Counted from the first letter of the stretch, positions 35,913 through 45,945 are shown. The stretch: DNA of 64,000 nt from Cellulomonas terrae (GCF_007990265.1 NZ_BJWH01000013.1:1-64000), one strand, 5' to 3'. The notes: generated from the sequence alone by a model not told the origin. Numbers and translations are program-made.

Positions 35913-36029
35913 AGCGGAAACGTGGAGGCACGCGTGACCGATGTCCCGCGGAACGTCCGACGCCACGACGCGCGTTCTCCACTCGGGTGGTCCTCACGGG
36001 GCTGGCGACGCGCGGGCAGACTCACTCTC

Positions 36030-36668
36030 ATGGAGATCCTCAAGACCCGAACGGCGCGAGGTCGCGGACGATGGGGCCACGACACCTACGACGTCGAGCT
36101 GATCTCGTGCACGCAGTCGTGGTGGGACGCAGCCGGTTCCGCGCGGACGTCGATCACGGGGTTTCAGCTGGTCTGCTCGGCGCCCGCCAATGCCCGGTAC
36201 TTCTCGACGGAGGCCGACAGGGACGCGTTCATCGCAGCGTCCTTCTCTGATCTCTCTCTCGACCGGGTCGAGCCGCCTGAGGTCTGGAGCGAAGCGCAGT
36301 CCCTGCACGACGTCCTCGGTGTGCCGTTGACGGGGATCGAGACGGTCGAGGACTACCTCTGGCTCACGTGGCCCGATGACCGCCTCGCGATCTACTCCGA
36401 GGTCGACGTCATCGAGGCTGGTCAGAGGTGGCGTGGAGGGGATGCGGGCTTCATGGTGAAGCTGCAGTCGCTGGTCGGTCAGCGAGTGACTGCTGTAGAC
36501 GAGATCCTCGACCGCGGTCTTGTCCTCAGGTTTGAGAGCTCGATGGAGCTCGAGGTCAACCTGCGTGAGGCGGCTGACGGCGTCGCCGAGGCGGCTGATC
36601 ACTCGAGTATGGACGGGTGGAGTCGGGGGTCGCTCTGGATGGTCGGAGAGCCGCCCTTCGATACCTAG
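36030..36668 (+). CDS. Hypothetical protein, DUF6188-like C-terminus
   Basis: A 212-residue soluble, acidic protein. The C-terminal stretch (KLQSLVGQRVTAVDEILDRG, LVLRFESSMELEVNLREAA) resembles the DUF6188-type pattern of a short beta domain found among immunity-like proteins. The N-terminal half is unrecognised. No ribosome site of note precedes the ATG. Repeat C ends 117 bp upstream. Confidence 0.55.
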   Translation: MEILKTRTARGRGRWGHDTYDVELISCTQSWWDAAGSARTSITGFQLVCSAPANARYFSTEADRDAFIAASFSDLSLDRVEPPEVWSEAQSLHDVLGVPLTGIETVEDYLWLTWPDDRLAIYSEVDVIEAGQRWRGGDAGFMVKLQSLVGQRVTAVDEILDRGLVLRFESSMELEVNLREAADGVAEAADHSSMDGWSRGSLWMVGEPPFDT

Positions 36669-36987
36669 TGACGGGCGGCCTCGTAGGCTCAACGCTTCGC
36701 ACGCCGTTCTCATCGCTCAGGTCGAGGACGGTAGTCGGAGCGGTGATCGGTGAATGTCCTCGGTGACGAATAAGGGACTCCACCAGGTTCCCGTCCCGAG
36801 TTGCCTCCGAGAAGGTTTTGCTGCCTGACTTCCTCACTTAGCCCCGCAGCCTGATTCAGTTCAGTGGTCGATTGGGCACGAGCCTGGCCAGAAAACGGCG
36901 TCGTCGGTCACCGGAGACGACGCGCCAAGGCGTAGGTGAGCCCGGAACCTGTGGCCGCTGATCGGCCACGGACGGCTCGCGGGGTAT
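36669..36987. other. Non-coding stretch, lower GC
   Basis: The 319 bp between two convergent genes hold no credible frame. Composition is visibly lower in GC than the flanks (for example around 36760-36860), consistent with acquired or decaying DNA. No repeat copy was found here. Confidence 0.5.
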
Positions 36988-37464
36988 TCACCGGGCTCGC
37001 CAGCGATCGAAGAACGAGCGGTTCTGGGCCCGGGTAGGTGGCGGCGGCATGTGAAGCGGGTGTGCTGATGCGCGGTCGATCGAGGGGCTCGGCGGCCTCC
37101 ATCGGCCCTGGCTGTCCGCGACCACTTGAAGGGCCGCCGGCCACGCAGCGATGAAGTCGGCGTAGGCGGGATCCCACACCAGGGTGTTCTCCACGAAGGA
37201 GACCTCCACCGCGTTGACGAGGTACTCGTCGCCGGTGCGGAAGCCAGCGTCGACGACCGCGAGCAGCAGGTGCAAGGTGTCGGTGTCGCCGCGGCGGTGC
37301 AAATCTTCGGCGAAGCGCTGCATGTCGGCCATGAGGAGGTGGCCGAGGAGCTCGCCCTCCATGTCCTTGTAGTGCTCGTCAATGATCGGGCCGGCCCCAG
37401 GGACTTCCGCGAGAGCTCGGACGAAGTCCTCCTTCGTCATCGGCGGCTCGTGGTGATCGCTCAT
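36988..37464 (-). CDS. DUF7674-like helical protein, immunity-like
   Basis: A 158-residue protein. The core EEHY-type helix and EGELLGHLLMADMQRFAEDL, then LHLLLAVVDAGFRTGDEYLV and VEVSFVENTLVW, matches the DUF7674 pattern of small helical proteins in immunity arrays. The tail (after residue 115) is low complexity. Repeat D lies 122 bp upstream of its start. Family assignment is by eye. Confidence 0.6.
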   Translation of the reverse strand: MSDHHEPPMTKEDFVRALAEVPGAGPIIDEHYKDMEGELLGHLLMADMQRFAEDLHRRGDTDTLHLLLAVVDAGFRTGDEYLVNAVEVSFVENTLVWDPAYADFIAAWPAALQVVADSQGRWRPPSPSIDRASAHPLHMPPPPTRAQNRSFFDRWRAR

Positions 37465-37585
37465 GTTGCCATCGTCCCATCGACGCCGGGCCAGGTTGAT
37501 TGAAGGGAGAACGAAAGCAGTCGTTCAGGGACAGGTGAAGGACGCGACGCGTGTCGGGCCGGCCGGCTTTGCCGACGCGATCCAA

Positions 37586-37685
37586 GTGTAGGAACTCAGC
37601 TGAGTTGTCCGCTGGGCAGCGCTCTGAACTGGGATCGGACAAGTAGCTGAGACAGCTGGCGTCTCACGAAGCTGTCCGAATCCTC
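37586..37685 (+). repeat. 100-bp repeat, copy D
   Basis: Begins GTGTAGGAACTCAGCTG and ends CCGAATCCTC. Here TTGTCCG (offset 20-26) and CGGACAA (offset 51-57) pair perfectly. TGTCCG at offset 88-93 can pair with the same CGGACA. It also contains the palindrome AACTCAGCTGAGTT. Confidence 0.85.
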
Positions 37686-37730
37686 GACGAGCAGCCCTTG
37701 GACCCCGAACGACCCGGCATCGAGCGCTCG

Positions 37731-38150
37731 CTACGCCAGGTCGAGCGTGACTCTGTCGCCGGACTCTCCGCCATGGACGTCATGGTCTCGAATGATCTCA
37801 ACGACTTCGTCGAAAAGCGTCGGACCCTCATGCCGTCTTGCCTGATCAAGCCGTTCCTGCCAGTGGGCGCGTCCTGTGGAGTGCACCCGGGGGAGCAGCT
37901 CGTGGAGGCGTCGTGCCGTCTCCTCATAGCCAAGTGCGGCCCGGGAGCGTTCTGAATGGGTCCATCGCAATGTCCAACTGCCCTGCGGTGTGCCGAACCC
38001 GCCCCACATGATGTCGTTGAGAGCGTTCAGGTCTCCGTGCCACGCGTAGTTGTCGAGGAACTGCGTGAACTCCCGGGCGAACCCGGCGTAGTCGTCGAAG
38101 CGGCTGCCGTCCATCACCAGGACGGGTCGCCCATCAGGGGGTTCGCTCAA
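37731..38150 (-). CDS. Barstar-family protein (RNase inhibitor-like immunity)
   Basis: A 139-residue barstar-like protein. Recognisable are the LVMDGSRFDDYAGFAREFTQ start, the DLNALNDIMWGGFGTPQG motif and the acidic LFDEVVEIIRDHD helix. Barstars bind and block barnase-type ribonucleases in the cytosol. No ribonuclease toxin is encoded nearby, so this is an orphan inhibitor, perhaps protecting against toxins from other cells. It is leftward, with repeat D just beyond its 3' end. Confidence 0.85.
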   Translation of the reverse strand: MSEPPDGRPVLVMDGSRFDDYAGFAREFTQFLDNYAWHGDLNALNDIMWGGFGTPQGSWTLRWTHSERSRAALGYEETARRLHELLPRVHSTGRAHWQERLDQARRHEGPTLFDEVVEIIRDHDVHGGESGDRVTLDLA

Positions 38151-38182
38151 CCCGCCATCATCGCCGACAGCGTCAGCTGGGG

Positions 38183-38241
38183 GGCGGGATCCGATCGCTC
38201 GTCAGCGGGCGTCGTCGGGACGCGACGGTCGCGCGGTCACC
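38183..38241. repeat. Short repeat shared with 33465-33520
   Basis: This 59-bp stretch covers the 3' end of the gene at 38202 and is similar to 33465-33520. It is the intact member of the pair. Confidence 0.6.
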
Positions 38242-38543
38242 TGACGCACTGCAAGGTCCGGCGTGCGGATGTGCAAGGTTCGGCCTTCGACCCAGAACGT
38301 CTCTCCGGGGCGCAGGAAGACCGGTGGTTCGAAGTGCAGGTGGTGGATCTCGCTCACCAGTGTGAGTCGTTCAACTCTCGTCTCTTCCAGCACCGTCTCA
38401 GGATGACAGGCGGCGGCTCGGCTGCCGCCGCGCGGGCCGCTGAACTGCAAGAGAACAGATAGGTCGGGATGCGCGGACACGCGGCGGACAGGTAGGTGGG
38501 ATTCGGACAAGTAATAGCAGAGATGCAGATTGTCGGAACTCAT
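38202..38543 (-). CDS. Hypothetical protein
   Basis: A 113-residue, beta-rich protein (MSSDNLHLCYYLSESHLPVR, PETVLEETRVERLTLVSEIH, LRPGETFWVEGRTLHIRTPD). No family is recognised. The ATG at 38543 lies inside the partial fifth repeat copy. The C-terminus (RQVTARPSRPDDAR) is repeated as a remnant at 33465. It is probably co-transcribed with the barstar gene downstream. Confidence 0.5.
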   Translation of the reverse strand: MSSDNLHLCYYLSESHLPVRRVSAHPDLSVLLQFSGPRGGSRAAACHPETVLEETRVERLTLVSEIHHLHFEPPVFLRPGETFWVEGRTLHIRTPDLAVRQVTARPSRPDDAR

Positions 38544-38590
38544 CGGACTACTCCGGAGCCCGAGGCCGGGACCCGCGGTGGGACAAGTAG
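38530..38590 (+). repeat. Partial fifth copy (E) of the 100-bp repeat
   Basis: TTGTCGGAACTCATCGG aligns with the start of copies C and D. GGGACAAGTAG falls at exactly the same offset (to 61) without gaps. The GAGAC/GTCTC hairpin half is not preserved. The ATG of the gene at 38202 lies within it. Confidence 0.5.
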
Positions 38591-38775
38591 GGGCGGAGGC
38601 AGGGCCGGCGCCCGACACGCCTCGTCAGTAGTCGCCGGCGAGCATCGACGCCGACTGGGCGTCACGTTCCACGGCAGGGTGCGAGACCTGCACCTGCAAC
38701 TCACCCTCAAGGCTCCTGCTGCCGATGTGTGTGCGAGAGCCGCCATAGGCGGGTGCGACGACTGGGCAGGTGGCG

Positions 38776-39687
38776 ATGAGTTCGGATCCGTTCAAGGACT
38801 TCATGGACGCGTACGAGCCAGCGCGGTCCGCTCAGGACTGGAACGCCGTGGTGGACGCGGCCGCCGAGCTGGCCCGTCGGACGGCGCTCGAGGTGCTGCG
38901 GACGATCGGCGTCGATGCCCCGACAGGTGCCAGCCCGGTGGCCCTCGTCCTCCTAGCGAAGGAAGAGGCGCCGTCTCGCAACGATCGGTTCATCAACCCC
39001 GAGGTGCTGCCGACGGATCGCCTTCGTGACCTCTACCGAGCCATCTGGTGGCTCCGAAAGTCGCTCCCGGAGGTCAGAGTGTCCGGTGCGCTAGCGCCGG
39101 ACGCTCCGTACAACGGCGTGCGCCACCTGGTGACGTCCTTGCTCAACGACTCTCAGAAGCTCCTTGTGGCCTGCCCCCAGCCGGCCAGGCCGGTGCCCTC
39201 GTACTTCCAGGTGTCGCCGCGTGGAGACGTCACCGAGGCCACGTTCCCCGAGATCGACGAGGACATCTTCGAGGAGTGGTACACCGCCGCACACTCCTTG
39301 GTGCAGTTCGACCCGGACGCTTGGGACCCGCAGGACGCGGTGATCGAGGATGACGCCGAGTGGGACGACGTCATTCTGCTGCCGGACATCGAGACGGACG
39401 TGTACAGCGACCGCTTCTGCGAGGCGATCGAGAGCGTCCGACGTGAGGGCGACACGCACGTGTGGCTCCCGATCGGTGTGATCCGCGGCGAGGAGCGCCG
39501 ACAGTATTGGCTGCCGAACATCTTTGGCCCGGCTGCGGCGGACACGTGGGGCCTGCAGAACGAGCTCGCCCAGGACCGCACGGTGGTCTTGCCGTACGCG
39601 GGCGACGGAGACCCGTTGTTTGCCGGGCGCGCTCGGCAGGCCGTTGAGGACGCTGGCGTCGTCCTCAACTGGCACGCACCGATCTGA
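38776..39687 (+). CDS. Hypothetical protein
   Basis: A 303-residue soluble protein (start at ATG 38776; a GTG at 38770 would add two residues). A helical N-terminal half (WNAVVDAAAELARRTALEVL) is followed by an acidic beta-rich half (TEATFPEIDEDIFEEWYTAA, EWDDVILLPDIETDVYSD) ending in GVVLNWHAPI. No family is recognised. Its next neighbour at 39776 starts 88 bp downstream on the same strand, so they may form an operon. Both have the look of accessory immunity genes. Confidence 0.55.
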   Translation: MSSDPFKDFMDAYEPARSAQDWNAVVDAAAELARRTALEVLRTIGVDAPTGASPVALVLLAKEEAPSRNDRFINPEVLPTDRLRDLYRAIWWLRKSLPEVRVSGALAPDAPYNGVRHLVTSLLNDSQKLLVACPQPARPVPSYFQVSPRGDVTEATFPEIDEDIFEEWYTAAHSLVQFDPDAWDPQDAVIEDDAEWDDVILLPDIETDVYSDRFCEAIESVRREGDTHVWLPIGVIRGEERRQYWLPNIFGPAAADTWGLQNELAQDRTVVLPYAGDGDPLFAGRARQAVEDAGVVLNWHAPI

Positions 39688-39775
39688 CGAATCGCAGGCC
39701 TGCAGTGAACGATGTCAACCGCCGCATCGCGGCGTCGACCCGGATGCGGCCGCCACTGGGCCCGCAGCGGTTCTG

Positions 39776-40774
39776 ATGGCGGACGATGTCCTGGTGACAC
39801 TGTCATCCACGTACCGGATCACCCAGTACGACCCGGCGGATCGCGACGACGCCGGCGCCTACACCGGTGACGTCGATGCCGTCAGCGACCGGGGGTCTCG
39901 GGAGGCCGCCTACCTGGACGCGGTCGAGGCCTTCGCGCGTGAGCTCGGCGTCACGCGCTTGGAGGTCCGCGACCCGTCCGTCCCTGGTGGTCCCGACGTC
40001 CCGGACGCGGCGATCGCCCAGGTCTTCGGCCAAGGTGTGGAGCGATTCGTCGACGGGGCGGTCGTGGACATCGCCTCAGCCCGCCTGCTGGTGCGGGGAA
40101 TGCTGCGCGAGGAGTACGCGCCGGGTTGGTGCCGTCTCGAGTCCCCGGACATGACTGTCCATGTCGGGTGGGACGTCTACATGTACATCACCACCAGCCG
40201 CCCGTGCCCGCAGGCGCAGGCGGCGACCGCCGCGGCCGGACTCTTCCCTGAGTTCTGGCCCGGGAACGAGTCCCCGTACGCGCCGGACGTGGTGGAGGAG
40301 GAACTCTGGCGGTCGCGGCACCTCCCGATCGACGGTGCGTTCTGGGCACGCATCGACTCCCTGGCCCGCGAGCAAGGGGCGGTTCTTTTGGAAGAGGAAG
40401 CCGCATGGACCCGTTGGCATCGAGTCACTCCCGACACACCGCGTCCCACGCTGCGCCCACGCTGCCGGGTCTGGGTCTGGCCCGACCTCACGACCGACAT
40501 CTCCGCCGTGCTGGCACAGCTGAACAAGGACGACCCCGACGAGGTCCCGGGCACTGTCATCTGGCAGGCACCGGACGGTCAGCTGCACGAGAGCCCACCC
40601 TTGGGTGACGACCGGGAGGACGTGCGAGCCGCCCTCGCCGGAGCGGTCCGCGCGCAGTGGCGCACCATCTACGTCGACGACTTCCACCCGTTGCTCGAGG
40701 CCGTCATGCCCGACGCCGACGGCGCGATCCGGGCACGCTGGGAGCCCCTCGCGATGATGAAGGGCGGCAGCTGA
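39776..40774 (+). CDS. Hypothetical protein
   Basis: A 332-residue soluble protein. The start MADDVLVTLSSTYRITQYDP leads to a mixed alpha/beta region with WDVYMYITTSRPCPQAQ and RCRVWVWPDLTTDISAVLAQ, ending DADGAIRARWEPLAMMKGGS. No known domain is recognised. It is probably expressed with the gene at 38776. Confidence 0.55.
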   Translation: MADDVLVTLSSTYRITQYDPADRDDAGAYTGDVDAVSDRGSREAAYLDAVEAFARELGVTRLEVRDPSVPGGPDVPDAAIAQVFGQGVERFVDGAVVDIASARLLVRGMLREEYAPGWCRLESPDMTVHVGWDVYMYITTSRPCPQAQAATAAAGLFPEFWPGNESPYAPDVVEEELWRSRHLPIDGAFWARIDSLAREQGAVLLEEEAAWTRWHRVTPDTPRPTLRPRCRVWVWPDLTTDISAVLAQLNKDDPDEVPGTVIWQAPDGQLHESPPLGDDREDVRAALAGAVRAQWRTIYVDDFHPLLEAVMPDADGAIRARWEPLAMMKGGS

Positions 40775-41161
40775 CGGCGCGCAAGCCCGGTCCCGGAACC
40801 CGTGGACGAAATATCCGCTCCTCAGGGGTGAAAGGATGTTTGGCGAGTCGACTGAGCCTCCCGCGGGCAAGCTCGGAGAAGTTCGGGCTGGAGTACCGGG
40901 AACTGGTAATCGACGGTTGTCGAGATGCAAGATAGGTTGACTAAACGGCTCGGATAGTCTGACTACCCGATTTGTCCCGTGTCGGCTCCGTGCAGCAGCA
41001 GCCATCGCTGCGGCGCCGTTGTCGTCGAGCGGACTCCATGAGTCATGCCCAGGTCACCGGGCGATGCACTGCTGGCTCGGATGCGTGATCACGACAAGCG
41101 ACCTACCAGCTGCGCTGCTGCTCCGTGGCCTGGTCTGGCGCGCTCTACTACTACCGGTCCG
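40775..41161. other. Intergenic region, no gene seen
   Basis: These 387 bp have lower GC and several stops in every frame. The only pattern is an 11-bp palindrome TAGTCTGACTA near 40956. No copy of the 100-bp repeat is present, although GGAACTGGTAATCG near 40900 is faintly similar to its start. Confidence 0.5.
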
Positions 41162-41590
41162 TCAGGTGTCGTCGATGCGCGCAGCGAGCAACGCGGTGTC
41201 GACGTCCTCCGGTCGCAGGCCATAGTGCCGGACGAGCTTGGCGCCGAAGACCCGTGCCCGGTCGTCGCCGTGAGACCGGGCGAAGGAGGTGATCATCCTG
41301 CGGAGATGCTGGCGATCCCACCCGTCCGGATCGTCGTCGTAGCGCTGCAGCTCTCGCCGCCATGCCGTGAGCTCGTCGGACATCAGGCGGCTCAGGTCGG
41401 CGGCAGGGAGGTCGCTGTGCCTGAGTCTCTGGAGCGCCAAGAGCCCTTGCAGCACCAGCTCCTCGACGTCAGGCGCGGCGTCGAGCCGCAACTCGGCCCA
41501 CCTGGACACCTGCTCCACGGTGCGCGAACCGGCGAGGGCGCTGAGCCACTGCTCCTCGATGTCCGCGCGCGTCGGCGGGTCCGGCTCCAC
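41162..41590 (-). CDS. Hypothetical helical protein
   Basis: A 142-residue all-helical protein (IEEQWLSALAGSRTVEQVSR, VEELVLQGLLALQRLRHSDL, AKLVRHYGLRPEDVDTALLA). GTG at 41590 was chosen as the latest start before conserved-looking sequence; an upstream start is possible. No family is recognised. It lies between accessory genes and the TnsA-like gene, same strand. Confidence 0.5.
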   Translation of the reverse strand: MEPDPPTRADIEEQWLSALAGSRTVEQVSRWAELRLDAAPDVEELVLQGLLALQRLRHSDLPAADLSRLMSDELTAWRRELQRYDDDPDGWDRQHLRRMITSFARSHGDDRARVFGAKLVRHYGLRPEDVDTALLAARIDDT

Positions 41591-41856
41591 CGGGACAACG
41601 TAGAGGACACCAGACGGAGACGCGGAGTGCTGCGCGCCGGTACCGCTGACTCTGCGCCGTCCGGGAGCACCGCGACGGGCGTGCTCCCCGCGTGGCGTCC
41701 GGCGCCCGCCAGAGGCGGGACGGCGCGCGATGGGTTCGCCTTGGCCGCACGTCATGGCTGCGACCAGCAATGATCAGCGGCCCAGGGAATGCGGACGGCG
41801 CCTTGGCCGGGTGAGTCGGCGGGGCGTCGAGCAGTCGAGCACCGGCAGCCTTTCGG

Positions 41857-42294
41857 CTACGGCGTCAAAGCCCGCTCCCAGAAGCGGGCGGTCTTCACGT
41901 CGAGCGCGACCAGCAGACAGCGCTGCACCTGCGTCGCGGCGGACCGCAGTGCCTGGACGCTGACGAGAGCAGTCTTGACGTCCACCACGAGGAGTGACCC
42001 GTCGGTGCGTCGAAGCAGGATGTCGGGGATGCGCTTCAGGAGGCGCTCGTCGGTGGGGATGAGCAGCGCCATGGGTTGGGCGCTGATCCACTCGACGTCC
42101 GGATCGAAGTCCACCCAGAGGAAGCGATCGCGCTCCATCAGGCTCTCGTATGCCAGGTGGCAGCGGGTTGTGCTGCTCCAGTAGAGCCCGTCGTAGTGCC
42201 GCATCCCTGCGAGGACGGGATCGAGCGGATCGGACGCGAGCGTGACAAGCGGTCCTGGTCGACGTCGCGCACCGTCGTGGAACGGAGAAACCAC
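41857..42294 (-). CDS. TnsA-like endonuclease, short form
   Basis: A 145-residue protein resembling the N-terminal nuclease domain of TnsA-like transposase subunits: AYESLMERDRFLWVDFDPDV, WISAQP, RIPDILLRRTDGSLLVVDVK. These give the PD-(D/E)xK residues E-x-D...D-x15-K. Typical proteins of this family are 200-240 residues, so the C-terminal part seems lost. No TnsB, TnsC or TniQ gene is in the window. It probably is a leftover of a Tn7-like element, next to the dnaK promoter. Confidence 0.6.
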   Translation of the reverse strand: MVSPFHDGARRRPGPLVTLASDPLDPVLAGMRHYDGLYWSSTTRCHLAYESLMERDRFLWVDFDPDVEWISAQPMALLIPTDERLLKRIPDILLRRTDGSLLVVDVKTALVSVQALRSAATQVQRCLLVALDVKTARFWERALTP

Positions 42295-42363
42295 AACAAC
42301 CGTGCCAGCAGTAGTGCCGCCACGAGGTCGGGCAGGTCAGGGAATGCATCCCGCCCGCCCAAG

Positions 42364-42384
42364 GTTGAGCCCAACAGACTCAAG
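42364..42384 (+). promoter_or_regulatory. HAIR-like HspR operator 1
   Basis: GTTGAGC-N7-ACTCAAG matches the HAIR consensus CTTGAGT-N7-ACTCAAG with two mismatches. It lies 108 bp upstream of dnaK. Confidence 0.7.
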
Positions 42385-42427
42385 TTCGACCGCCCCGAGT
42401 TTGCGCACGGCACGCAGCCGACGCAGA

Positions 42428-42448
42428 CTTGAGCCAGTCGGACTCAAG
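42428..42448 (+). promoter_or_regulatory. HAIR HspR operator 2
   Basis: CTTGAGC-N7-ACTCAAG has one mismatch to the HAIR consensus and ends 43 bp before the dnaK start. HspR is encoded by the fourth gene of the operon, so this fits autoregulation. Confidence 0.85.
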
Positions 42449-42491
42449 AGCGAGACCTGTACCCACGGACGACACGAAAGAAGGCACGCAC

Positions 42492-44350
<1,859 letters not shown>

Positions 44351-44354
<4 letters not shown>

Positions 44355-44911
44355 CGACGACTCCCGACGAGCCCGGTGACGAGCTGACGCCCGAGGAGCA
44401 GATCCTCGCCGACGCCGAGTCCATCGCGGCCTCGGCCGAGGAGGAGGTCGTGCTCGAGGGTCTCGTCGCCGTCGAGAAGCTCGCGGCCGAGCGGCTCGAG
44501 GAGCTGCAGCGGTCGCAGGCGGCCTACTACAACCTCGAGCAGCAGTACTCCGGGTTCGTGAAGCGGTCGAAGGCCGACGCCCTCGCCGCCCACGAGCGCG
44601 GGGTGCAGACCATCGTGGAGGCGCTCATCCCGGTGCTGGACGACATCGAGCTGGCCCGCCAGCACGGTGACCTCACCGGGCCGTTCGTCTCCATCGCCGA
44701 GAAGCTCGAGGCCACCCTCGGCCGGTTCGGCGTGGTCCGCTACGGCGAGGTCGGGGAGGCGTTCGATCCCGCGGTGCACGAGGCGCTCATGCACTCGCAC
44801 TCCGCGGACGTCACCGAGTCGACCGTGCAGATGGTGCTCCAGCCGGGGTACCGCACGCCCGACCGGGTCATCCGGGCGGCCCGCGTCGCGGTCGTGGACC
44901 CCGAGGCGTAA
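44351..44911 (+). CDS. grpE: Nucleotide exchange factor GrpE
   Basis: A 186-residue GrpE. An acidic N-terminal region and long helix ([20 protein letters not shown]) precede the beta-domain ([19 protein letters not shown] and [20 protein letters not shown]). GTG at 44351 overlaps the dnaK stop by 4 bp. It exchanges ADP for ATP on DnaK. Confidence 0.97.
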
Positions 44912-44923
44912 GAACCGCAGTAG

Positions 44924-44962
44924 CGTCCGAGGTCCCGCGGGTCATCCGCGGGACCTCGGACG
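44924..44962 (+). terminator. Perfect 17-bp hairpin between grpE and dnaJ
   Basis: 44924-44940 and 44946-44962 are perfect reverse complements around loop GTCAT. It is inside the operon, 13 bp after the grpE stop and 21 bp before the dnaJ start. It has no T-tract. It could act as partial terminator or RNA-processing site that sets the dnaJ level. Confidence 0.75.
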
Positions 44963-44982
44963 AAGACCAAGGAAGGAGCGGC

Positions 44983-45945
44983 GTGACCGGTCAGGACTGG
45001 CTCGAGAAGGACTTCTACTCGGTCCTCGGCGTGCCCAAGGACGCCGACGCCGCCACCATCAAGAAGGCGTACCGCAAGCTCGCGCGCCAGGAGCACCCGG
45101 ACCACAACCCGGGGGACGCCAAGGCGGAGGCGCGGTTCAAGGACGTCGGCGAGGCCTACGCGGTCCTGTCCGACCCGGAGCAGCGCGGCCAGTACGACCA
45201 GCTGCGGGCCATGGCGGGCGGTCCGCGCTTCACGGCGGGCGGCCGCGGCGGCGCCGGGTTCGAGGACGTCTTCGGCGGCATGTTCGGCGGCGGGCAGCCG
45301 GGCGGTCGCGTCCGGTACACCAACGCGCCGGGCGGCGCGGCCGGCTTCGAGGACCTGCTGGGCGGGCTGTTCGGCAACGCGGGAGCAGGCGGGTTCGGCC
45401 CGCAGCAGGGCGCCGACCTGGCCACCAGCGCGACGCTGCCCTTCCGGCAGGCGGTCGAGGGGTCGACGGTCTCGCTCAACGTCGAGGGCCGCACGGTCAA
45501 CGCACGCATCCCCGCCGGTGTCCGCGACGGCCAGAAGATCCGGCTGCGCGGCAAGGGCCGCCCCGGCGCCGGTGGCGGGCCTGCGGGCGACCTCGTCATC
45601 ACCGTCCGCGTCACCCCGCACCCCGTGTTCTCGATCGACGGCGAGAACCTGCGGATCACCGTCCCGGTCGCGTTCGACGAGGCCGCGCTGGGCGCCACGA
45701 TCGAGGTGCCGACGCTCGACGGCTCCACCGTCCGCGTCAAGGTGCCCGAGGGCACCCCGTCGGGCCGCGTCCTGCGCGTCAAGGGCAAGGGCGTCCCCGG
45801 CAGCAAGGGCGACCTGCTGATCACCGTCCAGGTCGTCGTCCCGCAGCGGCTCAGCTCCGCCGCCCGGGAGGCCGTCCAGGCGTTCGGCATCGCGACGTCC
45901 GGACAGGACGTGCGCGCAGACCTGCTCGACGCGGCGAAGAAGTAG
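44983..45945 (+). CDS. dnaJ: DnaJ-type co-chaperone without zinc finger
   Basis: A 320-residue J-protein. The J domain (about 9-75) has the HPD motif in RQEHPDHNPGDA. A Gly/Phe-rich region follows to about 145, then the two C-terminal peptide-binding domains. The CxxCxGxG zinc repeats of classical DnaJ are absent, making it the type II (CbpA-like or DnaJ1) form usual in the actinobacterial dnaK operon. The GTG start follows AAGGAGCGGC. Confidence 0.93.
   Translation: MTGQDWLEKDFYSVLGVPKDADAATIKKAYRKLARQEHPDHNPGDAKAEARFKDVGEAYAVLSDPEQRGQYDQLRAMAGGPRFTAGGRGGAGFEDVFGGMFGGGQPGGRVRYTNAPGGAAGFEDLLGGLFGNAGAGGFGPQQGADLATSATLPFRQAVEGSTVSLNVEGRTVNARIPAGVRDGQKIRLRGKGRPGAGGGPAGDLVITVRVTPHPVFSIDGENLRITVPVAFDEAALGATIEVPTLDGSTVRVKVPEGTPSGRVLRVKGKGVPGSKGDLLITVQVVVPQRLSSAAREAVQAFGIATSGQDVRADLLDAAKK

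Noticed and set aside
32752..37685. The 100-bp repeats as tRNA genes or tRNA fragments
   Set aside because: They have a 5-bp stem with 7-nt loop and, in copy A, GTTCGAATCC as in a T-arm. However the T-stem does not pair, position 33 of the loop is not T, and there is no acceptor stem or D-arm.
32752..37685. The repeats as integron attC sites
   Set aside because: No GTTRRRY/RYYYAAC core sites at the ends and no integrase gene in the window.
32752..37685. The repeats as MITEs or insertion-sequence ends
   Set aside because: The ends (GTGTAGGA and ATCCTC) are not inverted repeats of each other beyond a few bases, and no target duplications were seen.
32752..37685. A CRISPR array
   Set aside because: Copies are 1.4-1.8 kb apart with genes between; no short regular spacers and no cas genes.
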